Shown piece after piece: positions 1 through 8,256 of a stretch of 64,000 bases of DNA. The position numbers and the translations under genes are program-made. The stretch's first letter is position 1. Each line of letters opens with the position of its first letter. Below the pieces are notes generated by a model. The model worked only from the letters and a program-made list of their open reading frames with translations, was not told where the DNA came from and searched no databases. The stretch covers positions 124,001 through 188,000 of the forward strand of contig NZ_BAABJQ010000009.1 of NCBI RefSeq assembly GCF_039543385.1. The letters run 5' to 3'. This DNA is from Rugosimonospora acidiphila (GTDB lineage Bacteria; Actinomycetota; Actinomycetes; Mycobacteriales; Micromonosporaceae).

Positions 1-653
1 ATGCGCGCCTCGGCCAGGGCGCCGAGGTTGGCGTTGTTCTCGATGGCGACCGGCATGCCCAGCCGGGTCTCCAGCACCTCCCGCGGCACCACGCCCGTCC
101 ATCCGTTGAGGATCCGGCCCTGGGTGAACGTGCCGGTCGCCCGGTTGATGGGCGCCGGCAGGCCGACGACCACCTGGCGCACGAGGTCCTTGCCGATGCC
201 GGACTCCGCGAGCATGTCGTTGACGAAGCCGACCGCCACCGACAGCGACTCCTCGGCGAACTCGTCGACCTCCGCGACGGTGCTGGCTCGCTGAGCCAGC
301 ACCGCGCCGGTGAGGTCGGCCAGCACGGCGCGCACGTGGGTACGTCCGAAGTCGATGCCGATGACGGCGCCGGTCGATGGCGCCACCCACAGCAGCGACG
401 CGCGCCGCCCGCCGTTCGGGCCGGCGACCCCCTCGCCCTCCACGATGGCGGCCTCGGCCAGCAGTTCGCTGACCAGTCCCCAGACCGTGGTGCGGGACAG
501 CCCGGTGACCTCGCACAGCCGGGCCCGGGTCATCGGCCCGTACCGCATCAGGGCCTGCATGATCTGGCCGCCGGTGGCTCTGCCGGTCCGCCGGCGGGCG
601 GGTACCGCGGTGAGATCCGCCGTCCGCCCGCCGGGGTCCAGGTTGGTGGTCAC
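1..653 (-). CDS. ROK family transcriptional regulator, 3' end cut by window edge
   Basis: Probable sugar-responsive repressor of the adjoining operon. Reading from GTG at 653, an N-terminal winged helix (about residues 18-75) contains TRARLCEVTGLSRTTV, followed by the ROK sugar-kinase-like fold opening with IGIDFGRTHVRAVLADL. The visible end reads ENNANLGALAEAR, the ROK nucleotide/sugar-binding motif; the remaining C-terminal part lies outside the window. The GTG overlaps the TGA of the upstream binding-protein gene by four bases (GTGA), so the two are translationally coupled. ROK repressors commonly bind AT-rich palindromes; a matching candidate lies at 6087-6110 in front of the operon. The identity of the family is clear; the ligand is not. 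Confidence 0.9.
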   Translation of the reverse strand, partial: MTTNLDPGGRTADLTAVPARRRTGRATGGQIMQALMRYGPMTRARLCEVTGLSRTTVWGLVSELLAEAAIVEGEGVAGPNGGRRASLLWVAPSTGAVIGIDFGRTHVRAVLADLTGAVLAQRASTVAEVDEFAEESLSVAVGFVNDMLAESGIGKDLVRQVVVGLPAPINRATGTFTQGRILNGWTGVVPREVLETRLGMPVAIENNANLGALAEAR

Positions 654-1618
654 AACGTCGCCGCGATTCGCGACTCCAGGTCAAGGCCCCGCGCCCAGGC
701 CCGGAACTGCCCGACGTTGTCCCGGTCTACCACCAGCGGCTGTGGCCGCAGCAGGTTTCCGGTCAGGTCGTCGGTGCGCAGTCCGAGCAGGGTCAAGGTC
801 TCCTCATCTCCGAGCCGTGCCAGGTTCGCAAGCGCCGCGACGGCGTAGTAGCCGAAGTAGTACTCCCTGATCCATATACTCGCACGCACGGTGCCGGCCT
901 CGATGGCGGCCACCGTCTCGGGCAGCATGTCGAACCCGATGATGGCGATGTCGTCGCGGCCGGCGGCCTCCACGGCGCGCGCCTGCACGGGTGCGTGGTA
1001 GCCGTACACACCGAAGAAGCCGCCGATGTCGGGGTGCTCGGACAGCAGCCGGTGGGCGTTGCGCTCGGCGGCGTCGAGGCGCTCGCCGTCGTTGTCGCCG
1101 CCGACCACCTCTACGCCGGCGGCCGTCATCACCTCGGTGAAGCCGGCCAGCTTGCCGGTGGCACCGTGCGCGTCCGCCGACCCGGTCTGCACCGCGACCT
1201 TGCGCCGCTCCCCGAGCGCGTCGAGCATCAGGCGGCCCGCCTGCCGGCCCATCTCGACCGGGGCGAGCATGCCGACGTACATCAGCCGGCCGCTGTCCGG
1301 GGCGTCCAGATCCATCGTGATGATGGGGACGCCCCGGCGCCGCCCGGCCGCGACGGTGTCGGTGAAGGCGGTCTGGCTGGTGGCCACGAAGGCCAGCCCG
1401 TCGACTCCCTCGTCGAGGTACCGGTGGACGAGGGCCAACTGCTCATCGAGGGACTCGTACTCGGGCGCGTCGGCCAGCACCGTGACGCCCAGCCGCCGCC
1501 CCGCGTCGAGGGCGCCGGCGTTGACCATGTCCCAGTAGGCGCCACGGTTCTTCTCGATGAGCGCGATCCGGGCGGGCGCCTTGCCCTCCCGCCCGGGTAC
1601 GCGTGGTTGCGCGGTCAT
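650..1618 (-). CDS. Periplasmic-binding-protein-like sugar-binding protein without signal peptide
   Basis: A 322-residue type I periplasmic binding fold (Peripla_BP_4 type): the core starts at ARIALIEKNRGAYWDMVNAG and includes GVDGLAFVATSQ, TGSADAHGATGK and IAIIGFDMLPET, as in ribose/xylose-binding proteins. It has no signal peptide or lipobox, and only 8 bases separate its ATG from the stop of the dehydratase gene, so an upstream start adding an export signal is not available. SD GAGG sits about 10 bases before the ATG. It is coupled by GTGA overlap to the ROK regulator. It may therefore be a cytoplasmic ligand sensor, or a binding protein that has lost export; the first is inference. The operon already holds a lipoprotein binding protein (4974-6065). 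Confidence 0.82.
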   Translation of the reverse strand: MTAQPRVPGREGKAPARIALIEKNRGAYWDMVNAGALDAGRRLGVTVLADAPEYESLDEQLALVHRYLDEGVDGLAFVATSQTAFTDTVAAGRRRGVPIITMDLDAPDSGRLMYVGMLAPVEMGRQAGRLMLDALGERRKVAVQTGSADAHGATGKLAGFTEVMTAAGVEVVGGDNDGERLDAAERNAHRLLSEHPDIGGFFGVYGYHAPVQARAVEAAGRDDIAIIGFDMLPETVAAIEAGTVRASIWIREYYFGYYAVAALANLARLGDEETLTLLGLRTDDLTGNLLRPQPLVVDRDNVGQFRAWARGLDLESRIAATL

Positions 1619-1626
1619 CGTCGACC

Positions 1627-2763
1627 TCAGGCTCCGAGCACGATGGACTCATCGGCCGGCAGGTCAAGGCCGAGCAAGGTCGCGGAGCCGATGCCGAGGC
1701 CCGGCCGGTCCGACACGTCGGCGATGCCGTTGGTGATGGTGACCCCGCCCTCGGTCACGATGTCGACCTCGAACAGGGTGTGGCAGGCCGTGCCGGTGTA
1801 CAGCGGCGAGCGGGAGGCGACCGCCAGGTGCGCGACCGCCGTGTTGGCGACCCGCATCTCGTTGATCTCGTCGACGATGTAGTCGACGTTCGCCGCCTCG
1901 GCGACCTTGATCATCTGCTGGCACTTCTGGATGCCGCCGACCCGGCTGATCTTCAGGCTCACGATGTCGGCGGCCTCGTTGTCGATGACCCGGGTCAGGT
2001 CGCCCACGGTACGGATACCGTCGTCGGCCATCACCGGGAATCTGATCTCGCGGCGGATTCGGGCCATTCCGCGCACGTCGTTGGCGAGGATCGGCTGCTC
2101 GAAGATCACCTTCTGGTTCAGGCCGACCTCCCGCTCCAGGATCCGCGCGATGTAGAGGGTCTGGTTGACCGACCAGGCCTGGTTGGCGTCCAGGCTCAGG
2201 ATGACGTTCTCCCCGATGATCGGCAGCAGCTCGCGCACGATGTTGATGTCGTACTCGGTGTCCCCGCTCATCTTCTGCTTGAAGACCCGGTACCCCTCGG
2301 TCATCAGGCGCGCCATGTCGGCCGGGGTGTTCTCGTAGGTGGCCGGCGTGATGTGGGTACGCACGCCCTGGTGCACCCGGCCGCCGAGCAGTTGGTACAC
2401 CGGCACGCCGATGACCTTTCCGGCCAGGTCGTGCAGCGCGATGTCGATGCCGGCCTTGGCGGCGATGTTGCCGCCGAGCGAGTACCGGTCCATGACGGCG
2501 TTGGCGTGCGTCAGCTCCAGCGGGTCCAGGCCCACGAGTCCGGACTTGAGCAGTTCGATGCCGCCCACCGTGGCCGCGGCGGTCTCACCGTAGAGGCCGG
2601 GGGTGTGCGCCGCCTCGCCGATTCCCACCACACCCTCGTCGGTGTGTACCTGGACGATGACGTTGGCCTGGACCTCGTCCTTGACGTAGAACCGCTTGTC
2701 CTTGCGGTACTCGGGCCGGTACTCGGCGCGAACCACGGTGCCGACGATGTCGGTGATTTTCAC
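1627..2763 (-). CDS. Enolase-superfamily dehydratase/racemase (mandelate racemase/muconate lactonizing type)
   Basis: 378 residues, normal length for the MR/MLE subgroup. N-terminal capping domain to about 125, then the barrel. Catalytic KxK is K162-Q-K164 (in YRVFKQKMSG); metal ligands fit D192 (LSLDANQAW), E222 (FEQP) and D247 (MADDG); the second base candidate is K271 (SLKISRVGG). Start is GTG at 2763 with SD AGGAG eight bases upstream. It lies 70 bases after the permease stop and 8 before the next gene, inside the sugar operon. Expected reaction is proton abstraction alpha to a carboxylate, hence dehydration or epimerisation of a sugar acid or similar carboxylated substrate in the cytoplasm. 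The substrate is not determinable from sequence. Confidence 0.9.
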   Translation of the reverse strand: MKITDIVGTVVRAEYRPEYRKDKRFYVKDEVQANVIVQVHTDEGVVGIGEAAHTPGLYGETAAATVGGIELLKSGLVGLDPLELTHANAVMDRYSLGGNIAAKAGIDIALHDLAGKVIGVPVYQLLGGRVHQGVRTHITPATYENTPADMARLMTEGYRVFKQKMSGDTEYDINIVRELLPIIGENVILSLDANQAWSVNQTLYIARILEREVGLNQKVIFEQPILANDVRGMARIRREIRFPVMADDGIRTVGDLTRVIDNEAADIVSLKISRVGGIQKCQQMIKVAEAANVDYIVDEINEMRVANTAVAHLAVASRSPLYTGTACHTLFEVDIVTEGGVTITNGIADVSDRPGLGIGSATLLGLDLPADESIVLGA

Positions 2764-2833
2764 GAATGACTCCTAGAACAGAACTGCGTGGAACTCTGAC
2801 GGCGGACGACGCGGGGTGCGCGGCGGGCGAGGG

Positions 2834-4093
2834 TCAGGTCGTCCGGTGCCGGCGGGACACCGAGTCGACGACCACGGCCGCCACCAGCACCGCGCCGATC
2901 ACCATGTACTGCAGGTCGGAAACGAGGTTGAGCAGGAACATGCCGTTGTAGATCGAGCCGATCACCAGCCATCCGGTGACCGCCGACCAGGCGCTGCCGC
3001 GACCGCCGAACAGGCTGGTGCCGCCGATGACCGCGGCGGCGATCGAGTACAGCAGGATGGTGTCGCCACCGAGATCCTGGGACGCGGCGCCGACGTAGGA
3101 CGCCGACATCACACCGCCCGCCGCCGCCATGGCACCGGAGATCGCGAAGACGGACACCCTGATCCGGTTCACCTTGATGCCGGCACGGCGGGCCGCCTCG
3201 GCGTTACCGCCCACGGCCAGCACGTGATGCCCGTACCGGGTCTGCGTGATCAGCGCCCAGAACCCGGCGGCCAGCACCAGGAAGATGATCAGCGCTATCG
3301 GTACGCCGATGGCGCGATTCAGCTCCCACACGACGATGAACAGCACCACGGCGGTGGCCACGATCTTCACCGCGACCAGGCCGACCGGGTCGTGCGCGAG
3401 GCCGGCTCGCTGGCGCCTGCGGCGTCCGGTGATGGTCAGCGCGGCGAGCCCGATGACGGCCAGCGCCGCGAGCCCGTAGCCGGCGGCCGGCGTGACGCTG
3501 CTGCCCTCCAGGTTGGAGATCGCGCCGCCGAACGGGAACCGGATGCTGCCGTTGGTGCCCAGCAGCCACAGTTGCAGGCCGAGGAACAGCAGCAGGCCGC
3601 CGAGGGTGACGATGAAGGACGGCACGTTGAACTTGGTGCGGACCAGGCCCTGCGCGGTGCCCAGGATCGCCCCGGCCACGATGGCCGCGAGGATGCCCAG
3701 GTACGGGTTCCAGCCGTCGTGCTCCACGAGCACGCCGAGGACCGCCGCGCCGACGCCACTGATCGAGCCGATCGACAGGTCGACCTCTCCCAGCAGCAGG
3801 ATCATCACGACGCCCAGGGATATCAGGCCGCCGTACGAGATCTGCCGGGCCAGGTTGTGCAGATTGGTGTCGGCCAGGAACTCGCTGTTGATGGACTGGA
3901 AGATGACCCAGATGAGGACGGTGGCGATGATGACCGCCGAGGACCCCAGGTCGCCGCGGCGCAGGGCGCGCAGTCGCATCGAGACGATCTCGCCCAGCGA
4001 GGTCGGGGCCCGGAAGTGTTCGGCGCCCTGGTCCGGGGTCTCGCCCCGGGTGGCCGGCGACGCCGCGGGCCCGTGGGCCTGTGTCTGCGTCAC
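2834..4093 (-). CDS. Sugar ABC transporter permease (XylH/RbsC type)
   Basis: 419 residues with about ten hydrophobic segments beginning near residue 53 (AVIIATVLIWVIF). The LLLGEVDLSIGSISG stretch and GGNAEAARRAGIKVNRIRV loop are hallmarks of BPD_transp_2 permeases for pentoses and related sugars. Start GTG at 4093 overlaps the stop of the ATPase gene by four bases, so subunits are made in stoichiometric coupling. It forms the membrane channel with the ATPase (4090-4974) and receives substrate from the lipoprotein (4974-6065). A charged 45-residue cytoplasmic N-terminal tail precedes the first helix. Confidence 0.93.
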   Translation of the reverse strand: MTQTQAHGPAASPATRGETPDQGAEHFRAPTSLGEIVSMRLRALRRGDLGSSAVIIATVLIWVIFQSINSEFLADTNLHNLARQISYGGLISLGVVMILLLGEVDLSIGSISGVGAAVLGVLVEHDGWNPYLGILAAIVAGAILGTAQGLVRTKFNVPSFIVTLGGLLLFLGLQLWLLGTNGSIRFPFGGAISNLEGSSVTPAAGYGLAALAVIGLAALTITGRRRRQRAGLAHDPVGLVAVKIVATAVVLFIVVWELNRAIGVPIALIIFLVLAAGFWALITQTRYGHHVLAVGGNAEAARRAGIKVNRIRVSVFAISGAMAAAGGVMSASYVGAASQDLGGDTILLYSIAAAVIGGTSLFGGRGSAWSAVTGWLVIGSIYNGMFLLNLVSDLQYMVIGAVLVAAVVVDSVSRRHRTT

Positions 4094-4974
4094 GTGTCTG
4101 CTCCTTGCCTGGATGCCGTCGGCTGCCCGGGCGCCGCGGCGGCCGTCGCCGGCGTGTCCGCGGCCAGGCCGGTGATCGCGGCGACGACCGCCTCCCGCGT
4201 GGTGTCCGCGACGGTGAAGTCGCCACCGTTGCGGCCCAGTCGCAGCACGCTGATCCGGTCGGCGACCGCGAACACGTCCGACAGGTTGTGACTGATCAGC
4301 ACGACGGCCAGCCCACGGCGCTTCAGCGTGGTCGTCAGCTCAAGGACGTGCGCGGTCTGCGTCACGCCCAACGCGGCGGTGGGCTCGTCGAGCAGGATCA
4401 GCTTGGGCTCGCCCAGCAGTGCGCGCGCGATGGCCACCGCCTGCCGCTGGCCGCCGGACAGCGACTCGACCCGCGACAGCACGTTGGGGATGCGCGCGCC
4501 CAGACCGGCCAGCAACTCCTTGGCCTGCTGTGCCATGGACACCTTGTCCATCAGCGGAACGATCCGCCGGGTGGACTCGAACAGCCGCTCCCGACCGAGG
4601 AACAGGTTGCCCACCACGTCCAGGTTGTCGGCCAGGGCCAGGTCCTGGTACACCGTCGCGATGCCGAGCCGGGTGACGTCGGTCGGGGCCTTCGGGGAGA
4701 CCCGCTGGCCGTCGAAGACGAAGGTGCCCTCGTCGGCGGGCTGTACCCCGGAGATCGCCTTGATCAGCGTGGACTTCCCGGCGCCGTTGTCGCCGACCAG
4801 CGCGACGATCTCACCCGCGCGGGCCGTGAAGCGGATGTCGGCCAGTGCGTTGACCGCACCGAACCGCTTCGACACGCCGGTGAGTTCGAGCAGCGGGCGA
4901 CCCACGTCGACACCCCCACCCGCACCACGGTCTCCGGCTCCGCGCTCGGGAGGCCGTTCGCTGTGCGCGGACAT
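4090..4974 (-). CDS. Sugar ABC transporter ATP-binding protein (single ABC domain)
   Basis: 294 residues carrying one complete ABC domain: Walker A GDNGAGKST (61-69), Q-loop YQD (109-111), signature LSGGQ (172-176), Walker B LILLDEP (192-198) and switch His229 (ISH). Most carbohydrate-family RbsA/XylG ATPases are double-domain (~500 aa); this one is the half-size form and should dimerise. I prefer the ATG at 4974, which overlaps the binding-protein stop as TGATG; a GTG at 4998 would add eight residues inside the upstream gene without a good SD. The end overlaps the permease start (GTGA). Confidence 0.92.
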   Translation of the reverse strand: MSAHSERPPERGAGDRGAGGGVDVGRPLLELTGVSKRFGAVNALADIRFTARAGEIVALVGDNGAGKSTLIKAISGVQPADEGTFVFDGQRVSPKAPTDVTRLGIATVYQDLALADNLDVVGNLFLGRERLFESTRRIVPLMDKVSMAQQAKELLAGLGARIPNVLSRVESLSGGQRQAVAIARALLGEPKLILLDEPTAALGVTQTAHVLELTTTLKRRGLAVVLISHNLSDVFAVADRISVLRLGRNGGDFTVADTTREAVVAAITGLAADTPATAAAAPGQPTASRQGADT

Positions 4975-6065
4975 CAGGAGATGCCGTCCTTGGCGCACGC
5001 CGTCGCGACGTCACCGGCGCACAGCGCCTTGGCCGAGATGAAGCCATCGGCCACCACCGTCGACTTGACGTTCGCCGCGGTCACGGCCACCGGCGGCAGG
5101 TCCTGCGTCTGCACCGTGTCACCGGTGCTGTTCTTCTTCGTCGACGTGCCCTGGGGCGACTGCCCGTTCACCATCTGGATCGCGATCTTCGCGGCCAGGT
5201 TCGTCTCAGACTTGATCGCCTTGTAGACCGTCATGGTCTGGGTACCGAGCAGGATGCGCTGCAGCCCCTCGTTCGTGGCGTCCAGGCCGGTGATCGGCGG
5301 CAGCGGGGACATGCCGGCCTGCTGCATGGCGGTGATGGCGGCGCCGGCGAGCGTGTCGTTGGCCGAGTAGACCCCGACGATCTGGTCCTTGCCCACCCGG
5401 GAGATCGCCTGGGTCATCTCCGTCGTCGCGGTGGTCGGCGACCATCCGGTCGTGTCGAACTCGGCCGCGATGGTGTAGCCGGACTTGTCCAGCACGTTGT
5501 GGGCGCCCTGCTTGAAGAACGCCCCGGTCGCGTCCGGCGCGCCGTTGAGCATGACGATCTTCCCGTTCGGGTGGCCGGCCGCCTTCATCGCCGTGACGAG
5601 CGAGTTCGCCTGCTGCTCGCCCACCGTCACGTTGTCAAAGCCGATCTGGTACGCCAGGGGGCCGCCCGCGGCGCGGTCGTAGGCGATCGTCTTGACGCCC
5701 TGGGCCTTGGCCTCGGACACGATGTTCGCCGCGCTGTTCGTGTCGGCGGCATCCAGCACCAGCACCTTCGCGCCCTGTGAGAGCGCGGACTCGGCCTGCT
5801 GTTGCTGCTTGTCCGCCGAGTTGGCCGCGTTGAAGTACAGCACCTGGCAGCTGGGGTCCTGCGCCTTGACCGCCGCCAGGAACAGCGGATGGTCGTCCGC
5901 TTCGTAGCGCGGCGTCGTGTTCTCCGGCAGCAGGAACGCGATTTTGCAAGGGCCAGGGTTCGATGTCGAGGTCGTCTTCGCCGTCGCACAGCCCGACAGG
6001 ACGACCAACGCCGACAGGAAGGCGCCGGTTCCCCCGACGACCCACCGGCTTCTCGTGCGGAGCAT
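4974..6065 (-). CDS. Sugar ABC transporter substrate-binding lipoprotein
   Basis: 363 residues. N-terminus MLRTRSRWVVGGTGAFLSAL then lipobox VLSGC with Cys26 as the lipidated residue. The mature part is a type I binding fold (KIAFLLPENTTPRYEADD, VLVLDAADTNSAANIVSEAK, GQQANSLV-like helices, VGVYSANDTLAGAA), as in xylose-type binding proteins. An AAGGAGGAG ribosome site lies directly before the ATG. First gene of the six-gene operon; the palindrome at 6087-6110 lies just upstream and is the probable control point. It captures the sugar outside the membrane and hands it to the permease. Ligand unknown. Confidence 0.93.
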   Translation of the reverse strand: MLRTRSRWVVGGTGAFLSALVVLSGCATAKTTSTSNPGPCKIAFLLPENTTPRYEADDHPLFLAAVKAQDPSCQVLYFNAANSADKQQQQAESALSQGAKVLVLDAADTNSAANIVSEAKAQGVKTIAYDRAAGGPLAYQIGFDNVTVGEQQANSLVTAMKAAGHPNGKIVMLNGAPDATGAFFKQGAHNVLDKSGYTIAAEFDTTGWSPTTATTEMTQAISRVGKDQIVGVYSANDTLAGAAITAMQQAGMSPLPPITGLDATNEGLQRILLGTQTMTVYKAIKSETNLAAKIAIQMVNGQSPQGTSTKKNSTGDTVQTQDLPPVAVTAANVKSTVVADGFISAKALCAGDVATACAKDGIS

Positions 6066-6086
6066 TCCGCTCCTCCTTCAATCCCT

Positions 6087-6110
6087 ATTATGTTCAGCAT
6101 TGGACATAAT
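6087..6110. promoter_or_regulatory. Probable ROK operator overlapping the operon promoter
   Basis: ATTATGT and ACATAAT form perfect 7-base arms around a 10-base centre that itself pairs at two further positions (CA/TG). On the minus strand TTGATC (6112-6117) and CATAAT (6088-6093) could be -35 and -10 hexamers with a 19-base spacer, so a bound repressor would cover the promoter. It begins 22 bases upstream of the binding-protein ATG. AT-rich palindromes of this size are typical of ROK repressors. Binding by the regulator at 1-653 is inference. Confidence 0.6.
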
Positions 6111-6469
6111 TGATCAAGATCTGCCGAGTATCGTTGCCCCGCCCACACAGATCTGTCAAGGGTTTGACCCCAAGCCGGTGGCGCCGACCTCGCCCGTCGC
6201 CGCCGCGTCTCGACCGCCCAAACAGCGACATTTCAGCCAGGGAGCGCCATTCATCACCAGCACCACGGCTCGCGGGCGCGCCGTCAGCGGGGTGTGACCG
6301 GGCGTCACTTTTGTTCGTAGGCGAACAGATTACGATGCCGGGCCCGGTCGGTGTTGACGGTTCGGTCCCATGTGGACAGATCAAGCCCACGTCGTGGCGT
6401 CGCGCCGGCGGCGACCACTTCCTCGTTTACCTCGCGGGGGGGTCCGGACGGTCGACTATTGTGGCGCCG
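6111..6469. other. Intergenic region, no gene recognised
   Basis: Between the sugar operon and the following plus-strand gene. The reading frame of that gene is open back to 6110, but the first recognisable protein residues begin at 6461-6470. No other conserved element was seen. Confidence 0.4.
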
Positions 6470-7240
6470 GTGGCGGAGTTCGTGCACATCACCACGGCGA
6501 GCGCGGCTCGACGCATCGAGCGCTCGGGGATCGCCGCGCGCAGCCACGGGCGGGCCGGCGAACGGGGCGTGTACTGCATGCCGGTGCTGCCGTCGTTCAC
6601 GCTCACCCACCAATGGGTGCGCGAGCTGCGGCGCTGGCACCCGGGCGTGCTGGTCGCGGTGCAGCTGCGGCTGCCCGACGGCGAACCGGTGGCCGTCGGC
6701 CATTACGGCGCCCCGCTGCGTGAGGTCGCCGCCGCGGAGGCGGTCGCGGCGCTGCGCGAGCTCGACGATCCGCGCGGCTACGAGGTGTTCGTGCCCCGCG
6801 CCGTCACCGCCGAGGAGGTGCGGCGGGTCCGCGACGTCCCGCAGGGTATCGGCTGGCGGTACCTGCCCGCGGCCCACGGCCGGCGGCCCTGCACGTGCCC
6901 ATCGTGCGCGCAGCGCGGCGGGTACAAGGTGGCGAGGCTGCGCCGACGGTTCCCGTACGACCAGCCGTCCCGGCCGAAGAGTGAGCTGATGGCACGGCTG
7001 CGCGCGGCGACCACCGCCGACGAGATCATCGACGTGCTCAGCGAACTGGGGCGTCGGCGGCGCGGCGGTGCCGAGGAGCTGGCCTACCTGGCCGATCATC
7101 CCGACCCGGACGTGCGCGACACCCTCGAGAGCGTCCTGCGGGCGTACCGCGGCAGCGAAGCGCGGCGGCTGCGCCAGCGGCTACAGCCGCCCGATCCGTC
7201 GACCCCCGATCCGTCGACCCCCGATCCGGCCGGCGCCTGA
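6470..7240 (+). CDS. Uncharacterised protein, possible ADP-ribosyltransferase-like N-terminus plus HEAT-like C-terminus
   Basis: About 256 residues from GTG 6470 (GTG 6461 is an alternative; neither has a strong SD). The N-terminal part, EFVHITTASAARRIERSGI then GVYCMPVLPSFTLTHQWVRE, has the layout of KptA/DarT-like folds: an early His, a helix ending in SGI/GL, then a short hydrophobic strand. This resemblance is only by eye. A Cys cluster CTCPSC (near residue 145) may bind metal. Residues about 180-240 (ELAYLADHPDPDVRDTLESV) look like one or two HEAT repeats. The tail holds repeated PDPST units encoded by a short DNA repeat. It stands alone, divergent from the sugar operon. Function unknown. 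Confidence 0.6.
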   Translation: MAEFVHITTASAARRIERSGIAARSHGRAGERGVYCMPVLPSFTLTHQWVRELRRWHPGVLVAVQLRLPDGEPVAVGHYGAPLREVAAAEAVAALRELDDPRGYEVFVPRAVTAEEVRRVRDVPQGIGWRYLPAAHGRRPCTCPSCAQRGGYKVARLRRRFPYDQPSRPKSELMARLRAATTADEIIDVLSELGRRRRGGAEELAYLADHPDPDVRDTLESVLRAYRGSEARRLRQRLQPPDPSTPDPSTPDPAGA

Positions 7241-7242
7241 TC

Positions 7243-7258
7243 CGGCCGGCGCCGGCCG
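7243..7258. terminator. GC palindrome between convergent genes
   Basis: CGGCCGGCGCCGGCCG is a perfect 16-base palindrome between the stop at 7240 and the convergent stop at 7267, and may fold as a terminator for both strands. No T-tract follows, as is usual in high-GC actinobacteria. Confidence 0.45.
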
Positions 7259-7266
7259 CTTCTGGG

Positions 7267-7827
7267 TCAGGGCGAGGTCTGGTAGCGGAGGTACACGACG
7301 CCGCTGTCGAAGGCGCGCTCGTCCAGCAGCCGAAGGTTCAGCTGGAGCCGGTCGGGGAGGAACGGCGTGCCGCCGCCGATGATCAGCGGGTACACGAACA
7401 GGCGGACCTCGTCCACCAACCCCGCCCGGAACGCGTGGGCCGCGAGCCCCGAACCGCCGATGCTGAGATCACGGTCGGCCGCGTCCTTCAGCGCCCGCAC
7501 GGCGACCGGGTCGAAGCTCCGCTCGATCCGGGTCCGCGCGCTGCTCGCCGCCCCCAGCGTCGTGGAAAACACGATCTTGTCAGCGGCCTGCCAGAGCTTG
7601 GCATAGTCGAGCACGACCGGCGGCTGATCGGGCCCCGTGGCCGCGGTCTCCCAGGCGACCATGGTCTCGTAGAGGCGCCGGCCGTACAGATAGGTCCCGA
7701 CGGGGCGTTCGAGGTCGTTGATGAAGGCGTGAACCTCGCTGTCCGGCGCGAACCAGTCGAACGTCCCGTGCTCGTCGGCGATGTAGCCGTCGAGCGACGC
7801 CTGTGCGGTGCAGATCAGCCTGGCCAT
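7267..7827 (-). CDS. Dihydrofolate reductase family protein (RibD C-terminal domain)
   Basis: 186 residues. The N-terminus ARLICTAQASLDGYIADEHG, central YGRRLYETM and late GGSGLAAHAFRAGLVDEVRLF followed by PLIIGGGTPF are the standard signature of stand-alone RibD_C/DHFR-like reductases. NADPH-dependent reduction is the family theme but the substrates of these orphan members are unknown. SD GAGGGAGG precedes the ATG. Divergent from the VOC gene at 7889, sharing a 60-base promoter gap. A decayed relative lies at 14005-14292. Confidence 0.9.
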   Translation of the reverse strand: MARLICTAQASLDGYIADEHGTFDWFAPDSEVHAFINDLERPVGTYLYGRRLYETMVAWETAATGPDQPPVVLDYAKLWQAADKIVFSTTLGAASSARTRIERSFDPVAVRALKDAADRDLSIGGSGLAAHAFRAGLVDEVRLFVYPLIIGGGTPFLPDRLQLNLRLLDERAFDSGVVYLRYQTSP

Positions 7828-7888
7828 CCCGGCCCTCCCTCTCGTGATTCGGTAGATTCATGCACATCCGTCGTTGACAGGAGAGCAC

Positions 7889-8242
7889 ATGCGGGTAAAA
7901 CGCATTATTGCCGACCTCCGAGTGGCCGACATTGAGGAAGCGAAGAGTTTCTACACCGGCTACCTCGGGCTGAGTATCGAAGAGTTCAACCTGGGGTGGG
8001 TCGCGCGCTACACCTCTCCCGACACCGGGGCGAACCTCCAGATCCTCACCCGCGACGCGACCGCCCCCGAAAACCCGGTCATTTCCGTCTCTACCGACGA
8101 CATCGAGAGTGCCTACGAAGAAGCTCGAAGTCTCGGCTACGAGATCGTGCACCCGATCACCACCGAGGCGTGGGGGGTGCGCCGGTTCTACGTCCGGGCA
8201 CCGGACGGCAACGTCATCAACGTCGTGAGGCATCGAGACTGA
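7889..8242 (+). CDS. VOC family protein (glyoxalase/bleomycin-resistance fold)
   Basis: 117 residues from ATG 7889, chosen because AGGAGA lies seven bases upstream; a start 15 bases earlier would lack one. Two beta-alpha-beta-beta-beta halves are visible: KRIIADLRVADIEEAKSFYT and ENPVISVSTDDIESAYEEA, ending GVRRFYVRAPDGNVINVV. The final FYVRAPDGN strand is the usual metal-ligand region of VOC proteins, but ligand residues are not certain. Small stand-alone VOC proteins act as dioxygenases, isomerases or antibiotic binders; the role here is undetermined. Confidence 0.88.
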   Translation: MRVKRIIADLRVADIEEAKSFYTGYLGLSIEEFNLGWVARYTSPDTGANLQILTRDATAPENPVISVSTDDIESAYEEARSLGYEIVHPITTEAWGVRRFYVRAPDGNVINVVRHRD

Positions 8243-8256
8243 AACGGACCGGCGGT

